In this document: piece after piece, positions 22,246 to 31,050 of the stretch | How the letters are laid out: every line of letters starts with the position of its first letter | How positions within the stretch are numbered: position 1 is the first letter of the stretch | DNA from: Candidatus Saccharimonadota bacterium | GTDB lineage: Bacteria; Patescibacteriota; Saccharimonadia; Saccharimonadales; Saccharimonadaceae | Reading direction: 5' to 3' | DNA: 64,000 bases | Assembly: GCA_017406565.1 (NCBI GenBank) | Contig: JAFQYG010000006.1 | Location: 62,001 to 126,000, forward strand | Made by a program: the position numbers and the translations under genes | The notes under the pieces: model-generated | What the model was told of the DNA's origin: nothing | The model's input: only the letters and a program-made list of their open reading frames with translations | Databases searched by the model: none

Positions 22246-25200
22246 ATGAGTGAAGAAATAAAATCGAATTCAGAAGCAAATGCGAATTCTGCTGAAGAGT
22301 GGCTACAGCTTAATCAAGCCACAGAGGCAAAACAGCTTGGGGTAGAAGCTGCTCAGGAACAACAAGCTGAAGAAAATCCTTCGGAAGAACCAATCGTAGA
22401 CGAATTTCTTAATTCACAAGGCGATCCCTCAAAAGAACAGATTGATTATATTTCTGAAAAAATGGGACAACGTGGTCGTACTGCTTTGATTGCAGCTGAA
22501 CTAACCAAAGAAGATCGCGATAATGTGGTACGTGAAGCGATTGATCTTAAACTGAAAGAAACTTCAAAGAATCACCCAGTTATAACTAAATTTCCTATCG
22601 TAGGCAGCTTTGTCAGAGCAGGCCTCGCCGCAAAATATCGTAACGAGGCTCGTACTGCCGTAAAAGAATCCGGCGATTTGTCATCCGCTTTTAATGCTCT
22701 TGAATTAGACAAATCGAAAAGTGATTTATTAAATGGAGGAACAGAAGCTGTCGCTGATCGTGCTTGGAAAGCCCTTGAAAATGCAGGCTACAGTAGTGAT
22801 AATCAAATTGAGCGCGTCAATTCTCGTCTAGATCAAAATGAAAAAGTTGAGAAGATGGACGAAGAATCTCAAACCGTAGTTAAGCAGGTCCTCAATGAAT
22901 ATTACGCTGGTCTTACAAGCGGCAATCAATCTAAAGAAGAACTTATCAAGGCTTTTGATGAGAAACTCAAAAACTCTTTCCAAGGTCAAGAATCGATTTC
23001 TCTCAAAACTATTTATGAACAAAGAGACAATCTTGAAAAATTAGTTGATGATCCAAACATTCAAGCAGGTCAAGTAGAAAACTATATTAATCAGCACCTC
23101 ACACTTTATAAAGCATCGATGAAAGAAGGAATCTATACTGATAAGAAAGTAGAAGGTGTTGTTAACGCTGTCGATAAAGCTGGTCTAGCAGGCGGTATTC
23201 TGTATGCTATTTCTGGTCGTGAAGCAAGAAAAAATCTTCGAAGTGCCCTAAGCACGGCAGGCGGTGCTGGCGCTGTTGGTGCTGCCGTAGGTGCAGTGAC
23301 GGGTGCCATTCGCGGTGCTGAAAAAGCCAAAGTTAAATTAGCTGATGCCGAAATAAAAGCTGCAACTAGCCCTACGGAAGCAGAGGCCGAATCGTCAGAT
23401 CAGGAAGCAGGAGAATCGTCAGAAACTAAAAAAGCTAGACAAATCGGCACTATTTTTTCAAAAATTAATAGTCTTAAGAAGAGCGCTACTGGTGAAGAAA
23501 AATATTTAGCCGAAATTGAAAAACTGCGTGATCGTAAGGATGCCAGTGTTTTAGTTGAAAACTTAAACCAATTATTAGAGAATTATGACCCCGAAAATGA
23601 CGAAAATAGATCAAAGCTATTAGAAGCTTATGCCGATATTTTAGCGCGTGGGAAATTTTCTAGCGAAAAGCATGTAGATCTTATCAAATATAACGATAAC
23701 CGTGCCGCGCTCGAACAAAAACTATCTGAAGTCGAAAAACAATTATACGGTGAAGACCCACATAAAGTAGACGAATTATTAGCAGATGAAACATCTGAGC
23801 TAAGTAAACTAATTCAAGATAAGACAGACAAACTTGATGAAGACTATGTAAAAGCTAATAAGCTTCGTACAAGATTCATCATCCGTTCTGCATTGGTAGA
23901 TGCCACAACCGGAGCCATCATTGGCTATGGTGCTGGTGCTGCATTCCACCATATATCATCGCTAATGCCAGAGGGTGGAGTTTTAGGTGCCTTAGGTATT
24001 GAGAACGCCAATACCGACAATCTTAAAGATAGCAATATTGAGTTAGTTGAAGATGCTGATGGGGGTTATTCCGTACAGCTCGGCAATGAAACATTGATTG
24101 GTGAAGGCGAAAATCCAGGTATAGATTTCGATGATACTGGCGCACTTACTGAAGAATCTAAAGAAATGTTAGAAAACGCCGGTATTGATCTCAAAGAAGA
24201 AATCACACCTCATACCTTCGAAAATGCTAAACAAGAAGTTAGTCTCAGCGAATTCTTTAATCCTGCAAATAAAGAAGCCAATAATCTTACCGAAATAACT
24301 AGTCGTAGCTGGATTACTGATGCTAATGGCCACGACCAAATATTCTTTAGTGATACCCATATGGATGGTGACGGCAATATCATTATGCAAGTTGCACCAT
24401 CCGCTAATTCCAATGTCAGTCTAGATGACATGAAGGTAGTCTTAACGCCAGGAAATGGCAATATCGATACCGCCATTACTCTTGATGTTGGTCCAGATGG
24501 CACGGTTGAAATACCCGCTGGTTCACCAGCTGCCAGTCTTTTCGATGGCGAGAATTTCCAAGGTGGTTATGCAGAGATTGCACGCGAAACAACTAATGGT
24601 CACTTTGACGTTTATTCTACCATAGGCGATGGGCGTCCAGATGTTGGCAGTATCACCATCGATAACCCCGACGCTACATACAATACCTATGAATATACGC
24701 TCAATGTTAATGGTCAAGATTATGAAATGACTGTTCCTGAAAACATTACCGCTACTGCTCGTATGGAAGCGCTAAACGGCATAGAATCATTAAAGGGAAC
24801 TGGTGAACCAATTGGCTATGAATCTAATGGCGAAGTAACTGGTTTAACTACTTCAAGTGGTGAAGCAATTGAAGTCCAGCACTATGAACATCACGGCGGT
24901 TACAGTGACGCAGTCGATAGCTACTTCGGTGAAAAAGATGGTGTCTTTAACAGCGGTGAATCGGTAATACGAGCCATGGTCGGCGAAGAAGGCAACGGCT
25001 TAAGTTCTGGCGAAGTTGATCGGATCTTCCTAGACAAAATTAACAGTGGTGAAATATCAGAAGGGTCAGTCATAGAAGAATATCTAAAAACTATGGGTAA
25101 TTCACCAGAAGCTCTTGTCACAACTCGCACCATGATGGGTGGTTTCGAAATGGATCTAAACGGCGACGGCGTAAATGAACTTATTGACACTCAAGATGAA

Positions 25201-26229
25201 ATTAATATTGCTTCAGACATTCTAAGCCGTGATCCTGAAGCCTATGACAATTTCGTGAACGATACCTACGAAATGTTCTATGAAAAAATTGAAGGTGGTA
25301 ACATTAGATTTATCGATTATACCCAAGAACAGTACCAATATACTACATGGGGCGTATTAGATAAAGACACTAATAATATTTTGCAACGTCTCGGTAATGT
25401 TGGCGATCGCCAGACCGATGGTGTCGGCATTGTCTTTACCGACAAAGATGGTAACTCTATCTATGATAAAGAAATAGCACGTAAGTTATGGCACTTACCT
25501 GAAGGATACAAACTTGAGTATATTTCCGATCGTTTAAACTGTATTCAAAAAACCAGCAACGGTGTCTTTATAGAAGAGTCTACCGGCGATGAAGGCACTG
25601 GACAGGAGGGTACTGGCAATGAAGGAACTGGTGACGAAGGTACTGGCGAAGAAGGCACCGGGCATGAAGACACCGGCGATGAAGGCACTGGACAGGAGGG
25701 TACCGGGCATGAAGGAACTGGTGACGAAGGTACCGGTGAAGAAGGCACCGGGCATGAAGACACCGGCGATGAAGGCACTGGACAGGAGGGTACTGGCAAT
25801 GAAGGAACTGGTGACGAAGGTACTGGCGAAGAAGGCACTGATATTAATCCCAAGGATGAAGAAAACCTCATCCGAATCGATAACGATATTAACGATAAAA
25901 TTGAAGAAGATGTCGGTACAGAAGAACTCAATAATTATGTTAATCCAGGTGTAGATGAACAAGATTTAACTGAACAGCCATCCTCAGATGATTATCAGGG
26001 CACCGAACCACAGGTTGTTCAAAATGAGCCTTCAGTTGAGGCTGAACCAGTAAAACCATCTGCACCAGAAAACGATTACGGCGGGAATAAAGGTGGCGCA
26101 CACGCTGAAGAGTATGCACCCGTAAAACCAGCACCAGAACCTAAACCCGAAACTGTCACCCCAGTTGAAAAAGCTCCAGTTAGTGAACCTGAAGTAGAAG
26201 AAGCTCTAGAAGACTTAAGCATTGACTAA
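22246..26229 (+). CDS. Giant membrane-associated protein with EGTGx repeats, Ca-binding-like motif and shared C-terminal domain
   Basis: The protein has 1327 residues. The N-terminal ~540 residues are helical with a Gly/Ala-rich hydrophobic stretch at about 335-355; a second hydrophobic helix is at about 543-570. Residues 590-1110 look extracellular and beta-rich, with DLNGDGVNELID (about 969) resembling an EF-hand/dockerin loop and TDKDGNSIYDKEI nearby. Residues about 1113-1199 are 17 pentapeptides EGTG[Q/N/D/E/H] with two EDTG variants. The last ~128 residues match the C-terminus of the 18770 protein (GTEPQVVQN, NKGGAHAEEYAPVK, ALEDLSI). There is no LPXTG. It is followed 13 nt later by an ATP-grasp gene. 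Confidence 0.6.
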   Translation: MSEEIKSNSEANANSAEEWLQLNQATEAKQLGVEAAQEQQAEENPSEEPIVDEFLNSQGDPSKEQIDYISEKMGQRGRTALIAAELTKEDRDNVVREAIDLKLKETSKNHPVITKFPIVGSFVRAGLAAKYRNEARTAVKESGDLSSAFNALELDKSKSDLLNGGTEAVADRAWKALENAGYSSDNQIERVNSRLDQNEKVEKMDEESQTVVKQVLNEYYAGLTSGNQSKEELIKAFDEKLKNSFQGQESISLKTIYEQRDNLEKLVDDPNIQAGQVENYINQHLTLYKASMKEGIYTDKKVEGVVNAVDKAGLAGGILYAISGREARKNLRSALSTAGGAGAVGAAVGAVTGAIRGAEKAKVKLADAEIKAATSPTEAEAESSDQEAGESSETKKARQIGTIFSKINSLKKSATGEEKYLAEIEKLRDRKDASVLVENLNQLLENYDPENDENRSKLLEAYADILARGKFSSEKHVDLIKYNDNRAALEQKLSEVEKQLYGEDPHKVDELLADETSELSKLIQDKTDKLDEDYVKANKLRTRFIIRSALVDATTGAIIGYGAGAAFHHISSLMPEGGVLGALGIENANTDNLKDSNIELVEDADGGYSVQLGNETLIGEGENPGIDFDDTGALTEESKEMLENAGIDLKEEITPHTFENAKQEVSLSEFFNPANKEANNLTEITSRSWITDANGHDQIFFSDTHMDGDGNIIMQVAPSANSNVSLDDMKVVLTPGNGNIDTAITLDVGPDGTVEIPAGSPAASLFDGENFQGGYAEIARETTNGHFDVYSTIGDGRPDVGSITIDNPDATYNTYEYTLNVNGQDYEMTVPENITATARMEALNGIESLKGTGEPIGYESNGEVTGLTTSSGEAIEVQHYEHHGGYSDAVDSYFGEKDGVFNSGESVIRAMVGEEGNGLSSGEVDRIFLDKINSGEISEGSVIEEYLKTMGNSPEALVTTRTMMGGFEMDLNGDGVNELIDTQDEINIASDILSRDPEAYDNFVNDTYEMFYEKIEGGNIRFIDYTQEQYQYTTWGVLDKDTNNILQRLGNVGDRQTDGVGIVFTDKDGNSIYDKEIARKLWHLPEGYKLEYISDRLNCIQKTSNGVFIEESTGDEGTGQEGTGNEGTGDEGTGEEGTGHEDTGDEGTGQEGTGHEGTGDEGTGEEGTGHEDTGDEGTGQEGTGNEGTGDEGTGEEGTDINPKDEENLIRIDNDINDKIEEDVGTEELNNYVNPGVDEQDLTEQPSSDDYQGTEPQVVQNEPSVEAEPVKPSAPENDYGGNKGGAHAEEYAPVKPAPEPKPETVTPVEKAPVSEPEVEEALEDLSID
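25585..25842 (+). repeat. 90-bp tandem repeat encoding EGTGx pentapeptides
   Basis: A 90-nt unit (six 15-nt codon blocks) begins at 25585, 25675 and 25765, the third slightly shortened. Copies are nearly identical in DNA, pointing to recent expansion. A short version with five blocks is in the paralog at about 19961-20040. Confidence 0.85.
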
Positions 26230-26242
26230 GAGAATATAGCTA

Positions 26243-27526
26243 ATGGATAATTATAAATATCAACATCGTACTTTGACAGTCATGGAGGGGCGCGAGGAAA
26301 ACGCCCCCATGGTCGAAGGGTTTAAGAACGCTGCCAAGAAAAAAGGCTGGAGTTTTTGTCAATTGCTAGGCATCAACTCTGATAAACTAGCTCGTTTTGA
26401 TCTGGATGATATTCCCTTAGATTATGTTATCTTTCGTGAACTGTCAAAGAATAATTATCACGAAGCCGAACGTGTCATGTATTGGTTAAAAACTAATCAC
26501 AAGGTATGCATTAACGCGGATGTTGCTGGCAGACGCATTTCTACATCTGATAAGCATTTCCAACAAGGTTTATTTATGATGGATCCATTTATCAAGGAAT
26601 ATGCCCTACCTACTTTTGAAGCAAAAAACAAAGGCAACATCATCTCATATATAGAAGGTGAAAGGGTCCATTATCCAATTGTTCTTAAAGATCGTCGTGG
26701 CACGGCTGGGAAAAACATTACGTTAGTTAACTCTGATTCAGAGTTAGACGACATCTCAGATTTTAAAAATTTACTGATTGAGCAATATGTTAAACCAGAA
26801 TGCGACTATCGTGTATTTGTGATGGGCGGTGTGGCCATTGGTACAATGCGAAAAAAAGGGAATACAGAAAATCCAGGAGACTTTATCTCTTGGAGTGCTG
26901 GCATCGAAAAACACCCCGAAGAAGATCCTGTCACCTTAGCTCAGCTTGCCGAAATTGCTACTCACGCTGCCGCCATTTCAAAACTAGAATATGCTGGCAT
27001 TGACATTCTAAGAGAAGAGGGAACAGGAAAACTATACTTATTAGAAACTAATATTGCAGCTGGCTGGCCTAATTTTATACCAGTTACCCATATTGATATC
27101 CCAATGCTAGTACTAGATTGGATGGAAGAAATTGGTGATAATCAAAATCTTCCACCTTCAATTACGGTTCCGAAGTATATAGAAAACCGTCTTAAATATC
27201 TTCCTGCTTCCATTCAAGAAAGCTATCATCAGATTTTAGATGGCACACCAGATATACTGGAACAGTATCAAGCTGTATTTGATAAATATCCCAATCGATA
27301 TCTTTATGATGCAGGCAATATTTTCGCTCGACTAAAAGATGCTTATCAAACATTGATTAATTCTCCCGAAAAAGCTGGGGACTACAATCAACTTCTCACT
27401 GAAATTGAATCTATGCCACTATCTTGGGCGGGTAATTTCATCGGTCCAGAAGTTGGCACCCTGCATGATGGAGCTATTCTCTCAGCCCTCTATCTATTTC
27501 TACTTCACAAAATCAAAGAAATATGA
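26243..27526 (+). CDS. ATP-grasp ligase (RimK-like) linked to the EGTG-repeat protein
   Basis: The protein has 427 residues. ATP-grasp signatures are intact: YPIVLKDRRGTAGKNITLV (ATP-binding lysine and glycine loop), IEQYVKPECDYRVFVMGG, and GIDILREEGTGKLYLLETN (metal-binding Glu and Asn). The N-terminal 120 residues and a C-terminal ~130-residue helical region (after ITVPKYIENRL) are not recognised. It starts 13 nt after the giant EGTG protein, in the same direction and without its own clear promoter. ATP-grasp enzymes join carboxylates to amines or hydroxyls, so it could modify the Glu/Thr-rich repeats or the C-terminus of those proteins. That role is inference. Confidence 0.75.
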   Translation: MDNYKYQHRTLTVMEGREENAPMVEGFKNAAKKKGWSFCQLLGINSDKLARFDLDDIPLDYVIFRELSKNNYHEAERVMYWLKTNHKVCINADVAGRRISTSDKHFQQGLFMMDPFIKEYALPTFEAKNKGNIISYIEGERVHYPIVLKDRRGTAGKNITLVNSDSELDDISDFKNLLIEQYVKPECDYRVFVMGGVAIGTMRKKGNTENPGDFISWSAGIEKHPEEDPVTLAQLAEIATHAAAISKLEYAGIDILREEGTGKLYLLETNIAAGWPNFIPVTHIDIPMLVLDWMEEIGDNQNLPPSITVPKYIENRLKYLPASIQESYHQILDGTPDILEQYQAVFDKYPNRYLYDAGNIFARLKDAYQTLINSPEKAGDYNQLLTEIESMPLSWAGNFIGPEVGTLHDGAILSALYLFLLHKIKEI

Positions 27527-27556
27527 TACAATAATACAGATAAATAAAGGAATAAT

Positions 27557-27865
27557 ATGAAAAAAGCAGTCATTTTGGTTGGCGGGAAGCAATATCTCGT
27601 CGCCGAGAAAGAGACCCTACGGGTGGACCTCCTCCCGGCAGGCACTAAAGAGCTCGAACTTGACGCTTTACTCGTTATTGATGGCGACAAAACTAAAGTC
27701 GGCACTCCTACAGTAAAGGGCGTAAAAGTTTCAGCCAAAGTCAAAACGCCCGAAGTAAAGGGTGACAAAATCCGCGTTATTCGCTACAAAGCTAAAAAAC
27801 GCGTTCACAAAGAAACTGGTCATCGCCAGAAGTACACTGAGATTGAAATCACCAAAATTGGTTAA
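27557..27865 (+). CDS. rplU: Large ribosomal subunit protein bL21
   Basis: The protein has 102 residues. MKKAVILVGGKQYLV and KIRVIRYKAKKRVHKETGHRQ are typical of bL21, which binds 23S rRNA. A TACAATAAT box and an AAAGGAAT ribosome site precede it, and a terminator follows immediately. The usual partner rpmA is not adjacent. Confidence 0.93.
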   Translation: MKKAVILVGGKQYLVAEKETLRVDLLPAGTKELELDALLVIDGDKTKVGTPTVKGVKVSAKVKTPEVKGDKIRVIRYKAKKRVHKETGHRQKYTEIEITKIG

Positions 27866-27892
27866 AAATAAACCCGCAAGGGTTTATTTTTT
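27866..27892 (+). terminator. Terminator after rplU
   Basis: A 10-bp stem AAATAAACCC/GGGTTTATTT with GCAA loop directly follows the stop codon and continues into Ts. The parA -10 box begins 5 nt later. Confidence 0.85.
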
Positions 27893-27911
27893 ATGTTATA
27901 ATATAAGCATT

Positions 27912-28685
27912 ATGGCGAAGGTAATCTGTGTAACAAATCAAAAGGGTGGTGTAGGAAAGACTACTACCGCCGTTAACCTTGCTTATTATCTCGCCAAGGA
28001 TAAGCGTAGAACACTGCTAATTGATTTTGATCCACAAGGCAATGCTACTAGTGGTCTCGGTATTGAGAAAACCGATGCCAAGGCGCTTGGTCTCACTATG
28101 ACCGAAGTCTTACTCGGCACCGCACCACTAGCTAATGCTATTCGTCCTACCAGGTATAAGCATTTTGATCTAGCTCCTGCTACCCCAGAACTTGCCAATG
28201 CTGAAGTTGAGATTACCAGTATGCAACGTAAATTTGTTCGCCTAAGAGATGCGATCCGTACCATCGAGGCGAACTATGACTACATCATTATCGATTCTCC
28301 GCCATCATTGAGTTTACTAACTGTTAATGGCATGATTGCTAGTAATTTCTTATTATTACCAGTTCAGACCGAATTCTATGCTCTAGAAGGCGTGGCTCAA
28401 TTGCTGGAGTCCATGAAGCTTGTCATGAAGCAAGCCAATCCTAATCTCAGACTCCTAGGCGTTGTCGCAACCATGTATGACAAACGCACTAGCCTCTCAG
28501 CTCAGGTATATAACGAAATTAAAAAATACTTTAAACAGTTGACCTTTAGAACTACTATTCCGCGTAACGTCCGTGTAGCCGAAGCCCCAAGCCATGGCGT
28601 TCCAATTGGTGCATATGATAAATTCAGCAAAGGCGCAAAAGCATACAAAGAGTTCGCTAAAGAAGTAGAGGAGAGAACCAAATGA
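27912..28685 (+). CDS. parA: Chromosome partitioning ATPase ParA/Soj
   Basis: The protein is 257 residues from ATG 27912. The deviant Walker A motif NQKGGVGKTT is at about residues 9-18, and DFDPQGNATSGLG and IIDSPPSLSLLTVN follow. It binds DNA as an ATP dimer and moves ParB-origin complexes. The longer frame from 27762 overlaps rplU and is rejected; TGT-TATAAT at 27894-27902 ends 9 nt before this ATG. It overlaps parB by 4 nt (ATGA). Confidence 0.95.
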   Translation: MAKVICVTNQKGGVGKTTTAVNLAYYLAKDKRRTLLIDFDPQGNATSGLGIEKTDAKALGLTMTEVLLGTAPLANAIRPTRYKHFDLAPATPELANAEVEITSMQRKFVRLRDAIRTIEANYDYIIIDSPPSLSLLTVNGMIASNFLLLPVQTEFYALEGVAQLLESMKLVMKQANPNLRLLGVVATMYDKRTSLSAQVYNEIKKYFKQLTFRTTIPRNVRVAEAPSHGVPIGAYDKFSKGAKAYKEFAKEVEERTK

Positions 28686-29521
28686 AAGGATTAGGCAGAA
28701 GTTTTGAGTCATTAATTCCTACTGAGCTTATCGATGAAGAATTTGACCCTACCGCCGTAGAGGACAAGAAAGAGAGCAAATTAAAAGAGTTAAAACTCGA
28801 CGATATTATCCGTGACGAAGAACAACCTCGTCGTGAGTTCGATAAAGAAGCTCTTGATGCACTCGCTGCATCAATAAAAGAACACGGTGTTTTGCAGCCT
28901 ATTGTAGTCACCAAAGAAGATGGTAAATATAAAATCGTCGCTGGCGAACGTCGCTGGCGTGCTAGCAAAATCGCCGGCCTCGATAAAATTCCTGCCATTA
29001 TCCGTACTCTTGATTCTCAAAACCGCCTCGAGCTTTCCATTATCGAAAATGCCCAACGTGAGGATTTGAACGCTATTGAACTTGCCACTGCCTATGCTAA
29101 GCTTAGTAATCAGTTTAATCTCAGCCCCGAAGATATCGCTGCCAAGGTTGGTAAATCCGAGCAAACCATTAACAACACCTTGCGTCTTCTTACGCTTCCA
29201 GACGATATTAAAAAAATCATGGTCAAAGAGAAACTAACTGAAGGCGTCATGCGACCTCTTGTTTCCCGCGACGAAACTACTATTAGAAAAATAGTACCAA
29301 AAATTGTTGCAGAGGGGTGGACTGCTCGTAAAGTCGAACGATATTTTGCTACAAACAAGAAAAAATCTTCTGCGACCGCTATTAAACACGCTGAACACAT
29401 TAAAGCCGAGAACTCACTTGCTGCCAAATACAACACCCCAGTCAAAATTACTGGTCGCGCTCTAACTTTCAAATGCAAAAACGACTCTGACCTAAAAGCT
29501 TTGATTAAAAAACTTAGCTAA
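28682..29521 (+). CDS. parB: Chromosome partitioning protein ParB
   Basis: The protein has 279 residues. The CTP-binding N-terminal domain has EEQPRREFDKEALDALAASI and VAGERRWRASKIAGL. The HTH follows with LSPEDIAAKVGKSEQTINNT, and the C-terminus carries the dimerisation region (ITGRALTFKCKNDSDLKALI). It would load at parS near the origin; no parS-like palindrome was identified in this window. Its 3' end overlaps convergent lepB by 4 bases. Confidence 0.93.
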   Translation: MKGLGRSFESLIPTELIDEEFDPTAVEDKKESKLKELKLDDIIRDEEQPRREFDKEALDALAASIKEHGVLQPIVVTKEDGKYKIVAGERRWRASKIAGLDKIPAIIRTLDSQNRLELSIIENAQREDLNAIELATAYAKLSNQFNLSPEDIAAKVGKSEQTINNTLRLLTLPDDIKKIMVKEKLTEGVMRPLVSRDETTIRKIVPKIVAEGWTARKVERYFATNKKKSSATAIKHAEHIKAENSLAAKYNTPVKITGRALTFKCKNDSDLKALIKKLS

Positions 29522-30198
29522 AAAGTCCTAATTTTATCCAGTGGGAATAAACGCATTACCACAGGACCAACGATGCGACAGTAGGGAATTGTCCCAAGGC
29601 CATTACGTGAATCCCAAGAATTAGACCCCTCGCGGTTATCACCAGATACGAATAACTCGCCCTCAGGCACTACCATATCTACTTCACCAGAAGTGTATTC
29701 TTTCGGCCCGTCAGTTTCGGATTTTCGCCACTCAGCATCATAAACAATACCCTCAGTTGACTCTGCATCAGGATAAATCTTCATTTCGCCATCCTTGACG
29801 GTAACTCTTTCACCAGGAAAAGCGATTACTCTCTTTATAATATATTGGTCATTCACATTATCCGGTACAGAGCAAGTCATTGGGTTTGTCACTCCAGTTG
29901 CCTTATATTCTTCCACTTTTTTCTCATTTTCATTTAAAAATACAATAATCTGACCACGTTCTGGCACGTATTCTTCTCCCATAAAGTGGGACCAACTTAC
30001 TGCTGCACGATTCACAATGACACGATCTTCGCCATGCAAGGTGTTTTCCATGCTGCCACCTACTACATTATATGAACGATAGATAAAAGTATTCAAAAAA
30101 ACCGTCCCAAAAATAATCGCGGCAATAAAACCAGCCAAGCTCAGTAAATCTTTGCACAATGGGTGCTTCTGAAAAAATTTCGGCTTCATGGCTTCCAT
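29518..30198 (-). CDS. lepB: Signal peptidase I
   Basis: The protein is 226 residues from the internal ATG 30198. The catalytic serine is in SYNVVGGSMENTL and the lysine in IIKRVIAFPGE; SGDNREGSNSWDSR is the box E region. One N-terminal helix (LLSLAGFIAAIIFGTVFLN) anchors it, and the catalytic domain faces outward. A longer start at 30228 adds ten residues, but TGA-TATAAT on this strand (30211-30206) ends 7 nt before ATG 30198, so the shorter form is preferred. It processes secreted proteins such as the LPNTG protein at 20443. Confidence 0.92.
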   Translation of the reverse strand: MEAMKPKFFQKHPLCKDLLSLAGFIAAIIFGTVFLNTFIYRSYNVVGGSMENTLHGEDRVIVNRAAVSWSHFMGEEYVPERGQIIVFLNENEKKVEEYKATGVTNPMTCSVPDNVNDQYIIKRVIAFPGERVTVKDGEMKIYPDAESTEGIVYDAEWRKSETDGPKEYTSGEVDMVVPEGELFVSGDNREGSNSWDSRNGLGTIPYCRIVGPVVMRLFPLDKIRTF

Positions 30199-30256
30199 AA
30201 AAGCTATTATATCATTTTTCAGCTTCATTTAAAAAATTTGATATAATATAGAGTAT

Positions 30257-31039
30257 ATGGCAGATTTCGTTTTTGTGAGAAAATCCCGCAATGTCGCCAG
30301 TAGCATGGTTCACGTTTTTTTGAACCTTCTGCTTGGTGTAGGCGCAGTTTTGATCACAGTTTTATCTAGCAGCCCTATCCTAGGCATAATCCTCGTTTTA
30401 GTCTCTAAGTGGCGCATTTTTGCCGTACGTGCACGCTACCTTACCCTTAATCTTAAGTCTAACTTGGTAGACCTTATCGTAGGAATCAGCGTTGTACTTT
30501 TAGCTTACTATGCGGGTCCATCTTTCTTAGTCGTCGATTTTGTTTTGATGGCGATTTACTCAATTTGGTTAATCATTATTAAACCTCTCTCATCAGAAAA
30601 AGCTACTTTAGCACAATCTTTGATAGCCGTTTTTCTAGGCATTTCGGCTGCTACTATCATGTGTGCTAATCTCGATTCCATCGTGTTAGTATTAATATCT
30701 TTCTTAATTGGCTACGCAGCTAGTCGGCACGTCCTCGTTCAAAGTAATGACAAAGATTTTACTCTCACCACTCTAGTTTGTGGTTTAGTGTTTGCCGAAA
30801 TAGCTTGGCTCTGTCATTCCTGGAATATCATTTACACCTTTAGCAATACCGGTATTCGTATCCCCCAACTCGCCGTCATTCTTTCTATCTTTGCTTTTGT
30901 TTATAATTATGCACGTCAAGCCATGATTAAATATCAAGACGATTTCCGTTTCAAACATATTCTTGGCCCAGTTGTCTTTGGGGCTGTGTTGATTGGTATC
31001 ATAGTGTTGTTTACGAGTAACCCAATATTTAATATCTAA
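30257..31039 (+). CDS. Polytopic membrane protein of unknown function
   Basis: The protein has 260 residues with about seven or eight hydrophobic helices (for example VFLNLLLGVGAVLITVL, LVDLIVGISVVLLAYYAG, ILGPVVFGAVLIGIIVLF). There is no signal peptide cleavage site or recognised catalytic motif. TGA-TATAAT ends 9 nt before the ATG, so it is probably leaderless. It is followed 11 nt later by the HtrA-like gene, suggesting a shared transcript. Confidence 0.6.
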   Translation: MADFVFVRKSRNVASSMVHVFLNLLLGVGAVLITVLSSSPILGIILVLVSKWRIFAVRARYLTLNLKSNLVDLIVGISVVLLAYYAGPSFLVVDFVLMAIYSIWLIIIKPLSSEKATLAQSLIAVFLGISAATIMCANLDSIVLVLISFLIGYAASRHVLVQSNDKDFTLTTLVCGLVFAEIAWLCHSWNIIYTFSNTGIRIPQLAVILSIFAFVYNYARQAMIKYQDDFRFKHILGPVVFGAVLIGIIVLFTSNPIFNI

Positions 31040-31050
31040 AAAGGAGTAAA

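Noticed and set aside
25585-25842. Possible CRISPR-like array
   Set aside because: The units are contiguous, encode pentapeptides in frame and have no unique spacers; no cas genes are nearby.
25534-25962. Reverse and forward alternative frames across the EGTGx repeats
   Set aside because: A 15-nt repeat unit keeps all frames open. The forward frame continues into conserved domains on both sides; the others do not.
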